The notes beneath the pieces were generated by a model. The model saw only the letters and a list, made by a program, of their open reading frames with translations. It was not told the DNA's origin and made no database searches. Below, piece after piece: positions 53,718 through 61,942 of a DNA stretch of 64,000 bases. The position numbers and the translations under genes were made by a program. The stretch's first letter is position 1. Each line of letters opens with the position of its first letter. This DNA is from DATJIG01 sp050260515 (GTDB lineage Bacteria; Pseudomonadota; Alphaproteobacteria; SMXQ01), in assembly GCA_050260515.1 (NCBI GenBank), contig JBLNCI010000022.1, positions 177,706 to 241,705 of the forward strand, read 5' to 3'.

Positions 53718-54719
53718 TCAGATGTTGACGCGCTTCATCTGCCCCGCGGGATACCGCGTTCCGGCGACCGCGGTCGGTGGCGCTACGCCCTCGATGCGGG
53801 CGAGGTCCGAGTCGGACAGGCGAATGTCGGCGGCCTTGAGATTCTCCTCGAGGTGCTTGCGCGTCTTTGCGCCGGGAATGGGGATGATGCCGACGCCGTT
53901 GCGAGGCCCTTGCGCCATCACCCAGGCGATGGCGATCTGCGGCAGCGTGGCCCCCTTCTCGCGGGCGATCGCCTCGACCTGCGCGAGGATCGCGGCGTTA
54001 CGCTCGATGTTGCCGCTCTGGAAGCGCGGCATCTTGAGGCGGCGGTCGCCGTCCGGAAGGTCGCGCTCGCTGCGGAAGCGTCCGGTCAACAGGCCCCGAC
54101 CGAGCGGCGCGTACGCCATGAATGCCGCGCCGATCGCGCGGCACGCGTCGAGATTGCCCTTCTCCTCCGCTTCGCGGGAGAACAGCGAGTACTCCATCTG
54201 GAGTGAGACGATGGGGTGGACCGCGTTGGCGCGCTTCACCGTGGCGGCCGAGGCCTCCGACAGCGCGATGTATCGCGTCTTCCCCGCCGTCACCAGCTCG
54301 GCCATGCCTCCGACGCTCTCCTCGATCGGCACGTTCGGATCGACACGCGACATGCAGAACACGTCGAGGGTCTCGATGCCGAGGTTCCGGAGGCTGTCCT
54401 CGCAGGTCTCGATCAGGTACTTGGGGTCACCGCCGCCCCGCACGGCGTCGGCGCCCCCCTCGCGGGGGCTCCCCGATTTCGAATGGATGACCAACTCGTC
54501 GCGATGCCCCTTGATCGCCTGCCCGATCAAGCGGTGGTTATGGCCCTCGCCGTAGCTCGCCGACGTGTCGAGGAAGTTCACCCCGAGCTCGATCGCGCGG
54601 TGGATCGTGGCGATCGACTCGGCATCGTCGCCGGCACCGTAGGTGCCGGACATCCCCATGCAGCCGAGACCGATCGCCGAGACAAAGAGATCGGTGGTGC
54701 CGAAGCGGCGCCGCTCCAT
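53718..54719 (-). CDS. Aldo/keto reductase with altered catalytic tetrad
   Basis: 333 residues, AKR11/13-like barrel. Asp51, Tyr56 and Lys81 of the catalytic tetrad are present (FLDTSASYG, VIHSKSG), but the position normally filled by His in a QHRVDPNVPIEE-type motif is Ser124 (FCMSRVDPNVPIEESVGGM). The NADPH-binding tail includes GVGIIPIPGAKTRKHLEEN. Activity may be changed. ATG 54719 is preceded by GGAGAAG. Confidence 0.9.
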   Translation of the reverse strand: MERRRFGTTDLFVSAIGLGCMGMSGTYGAGDDAESIATIHRAIELGVNFLDTSASYGEGHNHRLIGQAIKGHRDELVIHSKSGSPREGGADAVRGGGDPKYLIETCEDSLRNLGIETLDVFCMSRVDPNVPIEESVGGMAELVTAGKTRYIALSEASAATVKRANAVHPIVSLQMEYSLFSREAEEKGNLDACRAIGAAFMAYAPLGRGLLTGRFRSERDLPDGDRRLKMPRFQSGNIERNAAILAQVEAIAREKGATLPQIAIAWVMAQGPRNGVGIIPIPGAKTRKHLEENLKAADIRLSDSDLARIEGVAPPTAVAGTRYPAGQMKRVNI

Positions 54720-54795
54720 CTTCTCCTCCGTGGCTTTGGCGCACGCTATCGCCGCGCCTGTCGCCACGCAAGCCGCTTCGCCCCGCTGCGCGTCG

Positions 54796-55404
54796 TCAGG
54801 GCTCGCGCCGCGGCTTGCGACCGGTGACCATCGACCGAATGAGGTTCTCGCCGTGCGCAAGCGAGGCGAACAGCACGCCGAAGATGTGGAGGCCGACGAG
54901 CGCCAGGGTGACGTTGGCGAGGATCTCGTGCAGGCCCGCGAGGGCCCGGGCGAGCGGGCGATTGCGCACGACGATATCGGCCAGCGGCCCTGCTCCGTTA
55001 CGGGCCGCATACAACGGGAGACCCGAACATACGACGGCAGCGAGCATCACCAGCAGCGCGATGACCATCGCTCCGCCCGCGGGGCTGTGTCCGACGTAGC
55101 GCCGGGCCCGGAATTGCACCAGATCGACGAGATATCGGGAAATCACCGACGCCGGGGCCATGAAGTCCGAAAATCGCGCGTGCTGAGGCCCGACAAATCC
55201 CCAGGCAATCCGCAGAATAAGTAGAATCCCGACCAGATATCCCGCCCACACGTGCGCCGAGAGGAGATCGTCCTCGGTGACATAGGCGACGAAAAACGCG
55301 GCGACGACGGTCCAGTGGAAGATGCGGACGAACGGGTCCCAGACCTGCAACTCGTTGGTCTCCGGGCCCACGGACCTGCCATGGCCAGGCGATGAATAAG
55401 TCAT
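54796..55404 (-). CDS. Cytochrome b561 family protein
   Basis: 202 residues, four helices with conserved heme-ligand histidines in VRIFHWTVVAAFF, LSAHVWAGYLVG and LHEILANVTLALVGLHIFGV. These proteins link quinol or cytochrome pools to periplasmic partners. The end (HGENLIRSMVTGRK) matches the group often encoded beside cytochrome c genes. ATG 55404 follows AAAGGG; GTG 55410 is less likely. Confidence 0.92.
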   Translation of the reverse strand: MTYSSPGHGRSVGPETNELQVWDPFVRIFHWTVVAAFFVAYVTEDDLLSAHVWAGYLVGILLILRIAWGFVGPQHARFSDFMAPASVISRYLVDLVQFRARRYVGHSPAGGAMVIALLVMLAAVVCSGLPLYAARNGAGPLADIVVRNRPLARALAGLHEILANVTLALVGLHIFGVLFASLAHGENLIRSMVTGRKPRREP

Positions 55405-55485
55405 GACCACCCTTTTGCGTGCTGTGGCGTACTATGACGGAGCGCGACCGGCATCGCGACTACCATGCCGTGAGGGAGAAACCAA

Positions 55486-55881
55486 ATGCGTCTATGGCTC
55501 TTCATCGGCGCAGTCAACGGCGGGGTGGCGGTCGCGCTCGGCGCCCTCGGTGCCCACCTTCTGGATCCGGCGCTCGGCGATCACGCGCGGGCGACCTACG
55601 ACACGGCGGTCCGTTACCACCTGGTCCACTCGCTCGCGCTGATCGGCGTCGCCGTGCTGGCACCGCACCTGCCGCGCGGATCGGGAGGGGGCCGCCTCGC
55701 GGCCGCGGGGGCCGCCTTCACCTCCGGCATCGTGCTGTTCTGCGGCGGACTGTATGCGCTTGCCCTCGGGGTATCGTGGGGCGCCCGCGTGGCACCGGTC
55801 GGCGGCATGCTGCTGATCGCCGGATGGGTACTGCTCGCCGCCACCGCTTTCGGGATGCAGGACCGACACGTGCGTCCTTGA
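55486..55881 (+). CDS. DUF423 family membrane protein
   Basis: 131 residues, four helices. Family marks: FIGAVNGGVAVALGALGAHLL at the start, TAVRYHLVHSLAL and GIVLFCGGLYALAL, PVGGMLLIAGW. Function unknown. GAGGGAG precedes the ATG; single gene divergent from the cytochrome b561 gene. Confidence 0.9.
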   Translation: MRLWLFIGAVNGGVAVALGALGAHLLDPALGDHARATYDTAVRYHLVHSLALIGVAVLAPHLPRGSGGGRLAAAGAAFTSGIVLFCGGLYALALGVSWGARVAPVGGMLLIAGWVLLAATAFGMQDRHVRP

Positions 55882-55924
55882 TGCCGTCCCGGAGAGCCGC
55901 GAAGTTCAATGTACGGTTGCCGCC

Positions 55925-56344
55925 ATGACTGAAACCTTCTGCCTCGATCCGCAACTCGAACGCGACACTCTGCCGGCGTGCGAACTCATGCTGTCGAGCG
56001 TACGGCTGATGAACGACGCGCGGTTTCCGTGGATGATCCTCGTTCCGCGGCGGCCGGGCGTGCACGAGCTGCTGGATCTGTCGTTCGACGACCGCCACAG
56101 GCTGCTCGACGAGACCGCGCAGGTCGCCGAGGCGCTCCGCGTCGTCGTTAAGCCCAGAAAGTTGAACATCGCGGCGATCGGCAACGTCGTCGCGCAGCTT
56201 CACGTCCACGTCATCGCCCGATTCGCCGACGATGCGGCGTGGCCGCGGCCGGTGTGGGGCATCGGCACCGCGACGCCCTACTCCAAGGATGCCTCTGCGG
56301 CACTCCTGCAGTCGCTGATGCACGCGCTCGGAAGTACTTGCTAG
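55925..56344 (+). CDS. HIT family nucleotide hydrolase-like protein
   Basis: 139 residues with a HIT fold: LIRLMND-type start (SSVRLMNDARFPWMILVPRR), then the HIT histidine motif as QLHVHVIARF, where the third histidine position is Ile; many bacterial homologues have HVHHI here. The two remaining histidines include the nucleophile position. Likely a dinucleotide hydrolase or binding protein. Confidence 0.85.
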   Translation: MTETFCLDPQLERDTLPACELMLSSVRLMNDARFPWMILVPRRPGVHELLDLSFDDRHRLLDETAQVAEALRVVVKPRKLNIAAIGNVVAQLHVHVIARFADDAAWPRPVWGIGTATPYSKDASAALLQSLMHALGSTC

Positions 56345-56407
56345 TTTTTTCTGGCGCGTGCAGAGCGGCACGCGTATAGTTCGCGCGACTCATTCCGAAG
56401 GAATGGA

Positions 56408-56599
56408 GTGGGAGTGAAGCGTCCACGACGGCCCTACGATCTCGGACCGCCCCTAGCCGGCCTGACGCCGGTTGCGCCGCTCTCGACCATTCGCTTGCCC
56501 GACATTGCCGTCGTTCCGAACGCCTCCCCCACGGGAGGCGTTCGGCGTTTTGGCGCGACCGCAGCCGCGGTGGCGTCTTTCCTTCAGCGTCGGAGGTGA
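56408..56599 (+). CDS. Possible leader peptide upstream of the PhoH-like gene
   Basis: A 63-codon open frame starting with GTG after GGAATGGA. It encloses the terminator-like hairpin at 56516, and its TGA stop lies inside the Shine-Dalgarno sequence GGAGGTGA of the next gene. The product (Arg/Pro/Ala-rich) is not recognised, so it may be a translated leader or a chance frame. Confidence 0.3.
   Translation: MGVKRPRRPYDLGPPLAGLTPVAPLSTIRLPDIAVVPNASPTGGVRRFGATAAAVASFLQRRR
56516..56551 (+). terminator. Terminator hairpin in the PhoH leader (candidate attenuator)
   Basis: CCGAACGCCTCCC (56516-56528) pairs perfectly with GGGAGGCGTTCGG (56533-56545) around a CCAC loop, followed by CG and TTTT. It lies 171 bases after the HIT stop and 54 bases before the phoH start, so it is better placed to control phoH than to end the HIT transcript. 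Confidence 0.65.
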
Positions 56600-56605
56600 T
56601 CGTCC

Positions 56606-57346
56606 ATGTCCAAGCGTTCCGCTCGTCGTAGAGAGGTCGAGGATTTCGAGGGTCGCGCCGTTCCCGTACGGCACGCGTCGAACGATACGGGGCCACTGGC
56701 CGAGGGCGACGTCCGCGACCGGTCGTATATCCGGCGCGTGCGTCCGATGAGCGCCGGGCAGACTCAATTCCTGCATGCGATCGACAGCCACAACCTCGTC
56801 CTCGCTCTCGGTCCCGCGGGAACGGGCAAGACCTATCTCGCCATCGCGAAGGCGGTGGAGGCGATGGAGGCGGGACGCGTGGAGCGCATCGTCCTGACGC
56901 GGCCGGCGGTGGAAGCCGGAGAAAGCCTCGGCTATCTGCCCGGCGACATGGAGGAGAAGCTCGCGCCGTATCTCCGTCCTCTAACCGACGCGCTGAACGA
57001 TCGTCTCGGCAAGAAGCGCCTCAAAGGCATGCTGGCCGACGGCTCGATCGAGATCGCACCCGTCGCTTACATGCGTGGCCGGACCCTGAACAACGCGTTC
57101 GTGGTCATCGACGAGGCCCAGAACTGCACGTATGGCCAGATCAAGATGCTGCTGACGCGACTCGGCTGGCACTCGACGATGGTGCTCACGGGCGACCCCG
57201 AGCAGACCGACCTCCTCCCGGAGATGTCCGGACTGAAGGACGTCGCCGCACGGCTCGAGACTCTGGAGCGCGTCGCGGTCGTGCGGCTCGACGACTCCGA
57301 TATCGTGCGTCACCCGCTGGTCGCCGGTCTTCTATCGGTCTTGTAG
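56606..57346 (+). CDS. PhoH family ATPase
   Basis: 246 residues with a RecD/SF1-like nucleotide-binding domain: Walker A GPAGTGKTYLAIAKA, PGDMEEKLAPYLRPL, Walker B NAFVVIDEAQNC and TGDPEQTDL. Probably acts on RNA with ATP. Strong GGAGGTGA overlaps the stop of a leader frame. Slightly short against typical PhoH (about 320), matching the compact alphaproteobacterial form. Confidence 0.92.
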   Translation: MSKRSARRREVEDFEGRAVPVRHASNDTGPLAEGDVRDRSYIRRVRPMSAGQTQFLHAIDSHNLVLALGPAGTGKTYLAIAKAVEAMEAGRVERIVLTRPAVEAGESLGYLPGDMEEKLAPYLRPLTDALNDRLGKKRLKGMLADGSIEIAPVAYMRGRTLNNAFVVIDEAQNCTYGQIKMLLTRLGWHSTMVLTGDPEQTDLLPEMSGLKDVAARLETLERVAVVRLDDSDIVRHPLVAGLLSVL

Positions 57347-57472
57347 CGCCGGTTAGGCAGTAGTACCGCCTTGTTGCGGTCAGCGGCGCCGACCTACTCT
57401 CGGCTGCCCCGCCGCGTGGACATCACGCCCGGGCGCAGACACCGCAATGCACACATCGACAGGAGTTTCTCC

Positions 57473-57901
57473 ATGACGCTTTCCGGCACGTTCCTGACAG
57501 GCGCGGTCGGTGCCTTCAGTCTTGCCGTGGCGCTCGCGTTCGCCTCCCCGACCCACGCACAGACCACGAAGACCGCGCCGCCCAGTCTCTTCCAGCGCAT
57601 CGACGCGAATCACGACGGCAAGGTGACGGCCGACGAATACAAGGCCTATCGCGATTCCACCATCTGGAAGAAATACGACCCGCGCGGCACAGGATCGGTC
57701 AGCCGCAGGACCTTCGTCCAAGGCTCGAAGGCCCGCGCCAACGAGTTTTCCCGCCTCGATCTCAATCACGACGGTACGCTGCAGAAGTCGGAGTTCGACG
57801 AGGAAACCCGTCGGCTGTTCGAGCAGCGCGATCGCAATCACGATGGTGTCCTCACCGCCGGCGAATTCCGACCGGCCCGGACGCAGCGCACCCGCGGCTG
57901 A
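57473..57901 (+). CDS. Secreted EF-hand protein
   Basis: 142 residues: signal peptide (GAVGAFSLAVALAFASPTHA) and three canonical 12-residue calcium loops (DANHDGKVTADE, DLNHDGTLQKSE, DRNHDGVLTAGE), each with Asp at 1 and 5, Gly at 6 and Glu at 12. A fourth, degenerate site is around KYDPRGTGSVSR. A periplasmic calcium-binding protein of unknown partner. Confidence 0.92.
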   Translation: MTLSGTFLTGAVGAFSLAVALAFASPTHAQTTKTAPPSLFQRIDANHDGKVTADEYKAYRDSTIWKKYDPRGTGSVSRRTFVQGSKARANEFSRLDLNHDGTLQKSEFDEETRRLFEQRDRNHDGVLTAGEFRPARTQRTRG

Positions 57902-57978
57902 CGCCATGACCGGGCGGCTGCCGAGGCAGCCGCCCGCCCCGCGCCAGTGTGCTATAACGCGGGGCGAGGACACGACCC

Positions 57979-58698
57979 ATGTACGGCTACCGAGCACGGA
58001 TCGGCTATACCTGCCCACCGCAGATCGCCGAAGTTTTTCCCTACGAGTTCTACAAGATGGCTCCGCCGGGCGTGACGCTGATGCTCACCACCCTGACGCT
58101 CACCACGCGATCGAAGCAGGAAGTCGACGCCAGCTTCGCGATGTCGCTGGAAGCCGCACGCAAGATGGCGCAGGCCGGGGCGACCGTGGTCGTGCTCGGC
58201 GGGAATCCCATCAACCTCGTTCATGGCGGCGGCGATCTCCGCACGTTCCAGGACAAGCTCACCGCCGATATCGGGCTTCCGGTGCTGACGTCGCACATCG
58301 CTCAGCGCGAAGCGCTGCGCGCGCTCGGCAGCCGCAAGATCGCGACCGTGCATCCGTATGAAAGCGCGCACAACGCGCGTCACGAGCAGCAGATCCGGGA
58401 CTTCGGCTGCGAGCCATGCGGCGTGATCGCCTGCGACCGCGGGTTTCTGGGGCTTGGGTCCGTTCCTATGGAGATGGCGCTGACGCTGTCGCGGCGAGTC
58501 AAGGCCGAGCACCCCGACGCTGACACCATCCACCTTGCGTCCGCCCATTGGGCGACCGCGCACGCGATCGAGGCGATCGAGCGCGAGTTGAACGTCGTCG
58601 TGATGACCAGCCAGCAGGCGATCTTCTGGCACGCCATCCGTACCGCCGGGGTCTCCGATCGCATTGCCGGTTACGGACGGCTGCTGAGGGACTTCTAG
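57979..58698 (+). CDS. Asp/Glu racemase-AMDase-fold protein (maleate isomerase-like) without catalytic cysteines
   Basis: 239 residues with the two-lobed racemase fold: IGYTCPPQIAEVFPYEFY at the start, VVVLGGNPINLVHGG and, in lobe 2, TIHLASAHWATAHAIEAIE. The two positions that carry catalytic cysteines in maleate isomerase/AMDase are Asn/Pro (about 76-78) and Ala (about 188). Four cysteines exist elsewhere (12, 144, 147, 152). Its TAG stop overlaps the GTG of arfB. Confidence 0.8.
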   Translation: MYGYRARIGYTCPPQIAEVFPYEFYKMAPPGVTLMLTTLTLTTRSKQEVDASFAMSLEAARKMAQAGATVVVLGGNPINLVHGGGDLRTFQDKLTADIGLPVLTSHIAQREALRALGSRKIATVHPYESAHNARHEQQIRDFGCEPCGVIACDRGFLGLGSVPMEMALTLSRRVKAEHPDADTIHLASAHWATAHAIEAIERELNVVVMTSQQAIFWHAIRTAGVSDRIAGYGRLLRDF

Positions 58699-59120
58699 TG
58701 ATCTACGTGGTGCCCGGGTTGACGCTGGACGAGCGGGAGCTCGAATTCCGCTTCGTCCGGGCACGCGGCCCGGGCGGACAGAACGTCAACAAGGTGTCGT
58801 CGGCGGTCGAACTGCGATTCGACGCCCGACACTCCAGCTCGCTGCCGACAGAGATGATGGAACGGCTGGAACGCCTCGCCGGCGCACGCATGACCCAGGA
58901 GGGCGTCATCGTGATCCAGGCCGACACTCACCGGACACAAACCGCCAACCGCCGCGATGCCGTCGCGCGCCTGACGGACTTGCTGCGGGCCGCCGCGCAC
59001 CGCCCGCGGCCGCGAAAGCCCACCAAGGCGACCGCAGGTTCGAAGCGTCGACGGCTGGAATCCAAGCACCGCCGGAGCACGGTCAAGGACCTGCGGCGAA
59101 CGCCGAACGAGCGCAGCTAA
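58698..59120 (+). CDS. arfB: Alternative ribosome-rescue factor B (peptidyl-tRNA hydrolase ArfB/YaeJ)
   Basis: 140 residues: release-factor-like catalytic domain with RARGPGGQNVNKVSSAVEL (GGQ) and a basic C-terminal tail (RPRPRKPTKATAGSKRRRLES) that enters the mRNA channel of stalled ribosomes. No stop-codon recognition domain is present, as expected. GTG 58698 overlaps the previous stop. Confidence 0.94.
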   Translation: MIYVVPGLTLDERELEFRFVRARGPGGQNVNKVSSAVELRFDARHSSSLPTEMMERLERLAGARMTQEGVIVIQADTHRTQTANRRDAVARLTDLLRAAAHRPRPRKPTKATAGSKRRRLESKHRRSTVKDLRRTPNERS

Positions 59121-59144
59121 ACGCGCGACAACAAAGCGCTCACG

Positions 59145-59786
59145 TCATTCGCCGTTGTTGATCTGGATTCTCCGCAGTTCCGGCCGCTCGACGGTCAGCG
59201 TGCGCTCATCGCCCTCGTCCGGCTTGAGATCGTTGGTGCTCCACGAGAACAGGAACAGCACCACGTAATCCGTGCTGTGGGAGAACCCGTACTGCGGGCC
59301 CGTGGAATCGAGCAACGATCCATCCGAGGTCCGATAGCTCGTCGCCGCAAGCTTTGCCACCCCCTGCCGCAGCGATTTCTTGAAGAGCGAAATATCCGGG
59401 ATCGACAGCTCCTTCGCCAGGGGCACCGGAATGTCGAAAGCGGGTATGCCCAGCAGCGTCTTGCTCTGATCTGCCGACAGGGCACCCGAACGGATTTCGA
59501 CCACCGTATCCGACGCCGCCCGCTCGGTGACGATATGTCCTCCGAGGCGGAGGATGCGGTCGCGCATCGCGCCCACGGCATAGCGCGAGTCGAGGCCCTC
59601 GAAGTTCGAGGAGTCCACGTAGACTTTGGCGCCGGGCGCGATGTCGAGGCGGATATTCTCGACCGCGTGATCCACCGCCGTCGACAGCAGCAACTGTTCG
59701 GTCGCCGTGCGCTGGGGATTCGTCTCGCGTGCCGTCGTGCACGCAGCCAGAAGCAGACAAAGCAGAGCCGGAAGAACGATGCGCAT
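59145..59786 (-). CDS. Lipoprotein of unknown function
   Basis: 213 residues with a clear lipobox (LCLLLAAC, Cys16). The mature part shows alternating strands and helices (DIAPGAKVYVDSSNFEGLDS, GGHIVTERAASDTVVEIRSG) and an aromatic C-terminal part (STDYVVLFLFSWSTND). Not assigned to a named function; probably anchored in the outer or inner membrane facing the periplasm. Confidence 0.8.
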   Translation of the reverse strand: MRIVLPALLCLLLAACTTARETNPQRTATEQLLLSTAVDHAVENIRLDIAPGAKVYVDSSNFEGLDSRYAVGAMRDRILRLGGHIVTERAASDTVVEIRSGALSADQSKTLLGIPAFDIPVPLAKELSIPDISLFKKSLRQGVAKLAATSYRTSDGSLLDSTGPQYGFSHSTDYVVLFLFSWSTNDLKPDEGDERTLTVERPELRRIQINNGE

Positions 59787-59889
59787 GGCGGGAGGGCTGT
59801 TCCAGGAACGGGGTCCCCCGCCGTACCGATGCAGGCGCGGATGGTCAAGGCGGGCGCCGTGACCTAGCGGTGACTTTCCGGGGACGCGC

Positions 59890-60714
59890 TCAGAACAGCT
59901 TGGCGACGCCCTGAATCATCAGGCCGACAGCAGAGATCAGCAGAACTGCCTGAAAGAGGTTGTAGTAGCGCTTCGCATCCATGTTGCGGAAGTACCGGGA
60001 GCCGATCCACACCCCGACGAAAACGCCGGGGAGCATCAACACCGATTCGGTGACAAGCTGGACCGTCACCAACCCGGCCCCGATCGTCGCGATCACGCGC
60101 CATACGATCAGCACGGTTCCGAGGAGTGCCGCGGTGGCGCGAAGCGAGACGTAGTCGCGGCAGGCATGTTTGAGATAGACCGCGAACAGCATGAGACCGC
60201 CCGCTCCGGCGAACCCTGCGGTCAGTCCGGCGATCGACGACAGCGCGAATGCCACCTTCGGAGACCGCAGGTCGTAACGCGCGGCGGCGCGCTCGAGCAT
60301 GCGAGTCGTGTCGAGGAGGACGATCATCGACATCGCGCATCCGAGGACGAGGTCGAACCATCGCGCGTCGATCTTCGTGAACAACCACACGCCGACGACG
60401 ATGGTGACGAGCAGAGCCGCGATCACGGGACGGCCGACATGCCAGTCGCCGTGACGGATGCCCTCCGGAAGGAGCTGGAGCTGAGGGATTGTCGCCGTCA
60501 TCACCGCGAGCAGCACCGCATGCTGCGGAGCGATGAGAAACGAGCTCAGCGTGACGGCCGGGGCGATGGCGCCAAACCCGATCGCCCCCCGGGCCATGAA
60601 CGCGAGGAAGTAGATCGCCAATACGCCGAGTACGGACCAAAGGGAATCGTCGCTGAACGGCTGCCCGGTGATGACGTAGAGATGTTGCAGCAGCTCCGCG
60701 GCGCGCTCGAACAC
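59890..60714 (-). CDS. TSUP (TauE/SafE) family permease
   Basis: 274 residues, eight helices in two repeats: FMARGAIGFGAIAPAVTLSS at the front and IAGLTAGFAGAGGLMLFAVY in the second repeat, the hallmark of sulfite/sulfonate and related organic anion exporters. GTG 60714 follows AGGGGG. Single gene. Confidence 0.92.
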   Translation of the reverse strand: MFERAAELLQHLYVITGQPFSDDSLWSVLGVLAIYFLAFMARGAIGFGAIAPAVTLSSFLIAPQHAVLLAVMTATIPQLQLLPEGIRHGDWHVGRPVIAALLVTIVVGVWLFTKIDARWFDLVLGCAMSMIVLLDTTRMLERAAARYDLRSPKVAFALSSIAGLTAGFAGAGGLMLFAVYLKHACRDYVSLRATAALLGTVLIVWRVIATIGAGLVTVQLVTESVLMLPGVFVGVWIGSRYFRNMDAKRYYNLFQAVLLISAVGLMIQGVAKLF

Positions 60715-60882
60715 TGATCCCCCTTCGGAATTCCCCGTGTCGTAACACCCCAGAGCCGCCGCGCCTAGCCCCTTCGGGCGTCCGGCAACGCCCCGGCATC
60801 CGCTGCGTCGCCACTTTGCTACAGGTGCTCCGAAGACCGCGTGCTAGGCTTTTTGGATCCTTGCGGATGACAGGAGGAAGCC

Positions 60883-61314
60883 ATGAACGTCGCGGCGCTT
60901 CTCAAGTCCAAGGGCAATCAGGTCGTTACCACCGCTCCCGAGGCGTTGGTCGCCGAGGTCGTCTCGATCCTCGCCGAGCGGCGCATCGGTGCCGTCGTCG
61001 TCAGTCGCGACGGTCAGCGGGTCGAGGGTATTCTGTCCGAGCGCGACATCGTCAGGCGGCTTGCTATCGACCACGCGGCACTGATGTCGCTTCGCGCCCG
61101 CGACATCATGACGACCCGCGTCTACACCTGCTCGCCGGGGGACGACGTGGCCGAACTGATGGCGGTCATGACGGCGCGACGCATCCGCCATATTCCCGTG
61201 ATGGAAGACGGCGCGTTGTGCGGGATCGTTTCGATCGGAGACGTCGTGAAATCACGGGTCGAGGAGATCGAGCGCGAGGCGGAAGCCCTCCGGGCCTACG
61301 TCGTGCAGTCCTGA
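60883..61314 (+). CDS. Stand-alone CBS-domain pair protein
   Basis: 143 residues made of one Bateman module: CBS1 (VTTAPEALVAEVVSILAERR ... GILSERDIVR) and CBS2 (MTTRVYTCSPGDDVAELMAV ... GIVSIGDVVKSRVEE). Such proteins bind adenosyl ligands and modulate partners. AGGAGGAAG precedes the ATG. Confidence 0.93.
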   Translation: MNVAALLKSKGNQVVTTAPEALVAEVVSILAERRIGAVVVSRDGQRVEGILSERDIVRRLAIDHAALMSLRARDIMTTRVYTCSPGDDVAELMAVMTARRIRHIPVMEDGALCGIVSIGDVVKSRVEEIEREAEALRAYVVQS

Positions 61315-61447
61315 CCATTAACGATTGCGCCGGTTTCGCGGCGAATCGGCGACTGCTGCCATCAATCCGCGCGTAGTTCCGCCGCAATGGGACTGCACCG
61401 TGTACTTGCTCGCCAAATGGCGAGCGACACAATGCTGGAGGTTCCGA

Positions 61448-61723
61448 ATGCGTAAGCTCGCTATCCTCTCCACCGCCGCCGCGGTCATCCTGCTCTCGGG
61501 CGGCCTTTCCGCCCAGGCCCAGCAGACGGCAGCGCCGAGCACCGCCAAGGGCGCCGGCGCGGAGTGTTCGCGGATGACGGATGCGAAGATGCGCGATGAC
61601 TGCGTGCGACAGGCTCGCGAGCACGACAAGAGCGCGAAGGCAGGCAAGAAGGGCCAGACCACCGACGACACCGGCGCGGCCAAGAAGGACGCCGACACGA
61701 AGGCCAAGGGCAAGCGCAGCTGA
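61448..61723 (+). CDS. PsiF-like small secreted protein
   Basis: 91 residues: signal peptide (AILSTAAAVILLSGGLSAQA), a short conserved part with paired cysteines (AECSRMTDAKMRDDCVRQ) and a Lys/Asp-rich tail. The cysteine pair resembles PsiF repeat proteins, but the match is partial. GGAGG precedes the ATG; a hairpin terminator follows. Confidence 0.65.
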   Translation: MRKLAILSTAAAVILLSGGLSAQAQQTAAPSTAKGAGAECSRMTDAKMRDDCVRQAREHDKSAKAGKKGQTTDDTGAAKKDADTKAKGKRS

Positions 61724-61750
61724 TCCAGCGCTGCCTCGTCGAGATGACGG

Positions 61751-61775
61751 CGGCCGCCCCCTCAGGGGGCGGCCG
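61751..61775 (+). terminator. Hairpin terminator after the PsiF-like gene
   Basis: CGGCCGCCCCC and GGGGGCGGCCG form an 11-bp perfect stem with a TCA loop, 27 bases after the stop. The following T run is interrupted (TTGTCGT), so termination is likely but not textbook. Confidence 0.6.
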
Positions 61776-61804
61776 TTGTCGTCTCCGCAACCCGAGCGGG
61801 ACCG

Positions 61805-61830
61805 GGAACCGCAGCCGTAACCGCGCCGTT
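61805..61830 (+). promoter_or_regulatory. EcfG-type promoter for a 24-residue peptide gene
   Basis: GGAAC at 61805-61809, 17-base spacer, CGTT at 61827-61830: exact consensus, 30 bases before the ATG at 61861. Confidence 0.65.
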
Positions 61831-61860
61831 TATGCAGTCCACCGTCACTGGGAGGACCGA

Positions 61861-61935
61861 ATGAAATACGGGTTGCTTTGGTTGCTGGGCGTGCCGGTGC
61901 CCGTTCTCATCGTCATCTACTTCCTGTTCCACTGA
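61861..61935 (+). CDS. 24-residue membrane peptide
   Basis: MKYGLLWLLGVPVPVLIVIY followed by FLFH: one hydrophobic span with a Pro-Val-Pro kink. A strong ribosome site (GGGAGGA) and an EcfG promoter directly upstream argue it is expressed, probably under stress. Similar tiny proteins are common but usually unannotated in this order. The SemiSWEET gene follows 7 bases later, so both may share the transcript. Confidence 0.65.
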   Translation: MKYGLLWLLGVPVPVLIVIYFLFH

Positions 61936-61942
61936 CCGGGCA

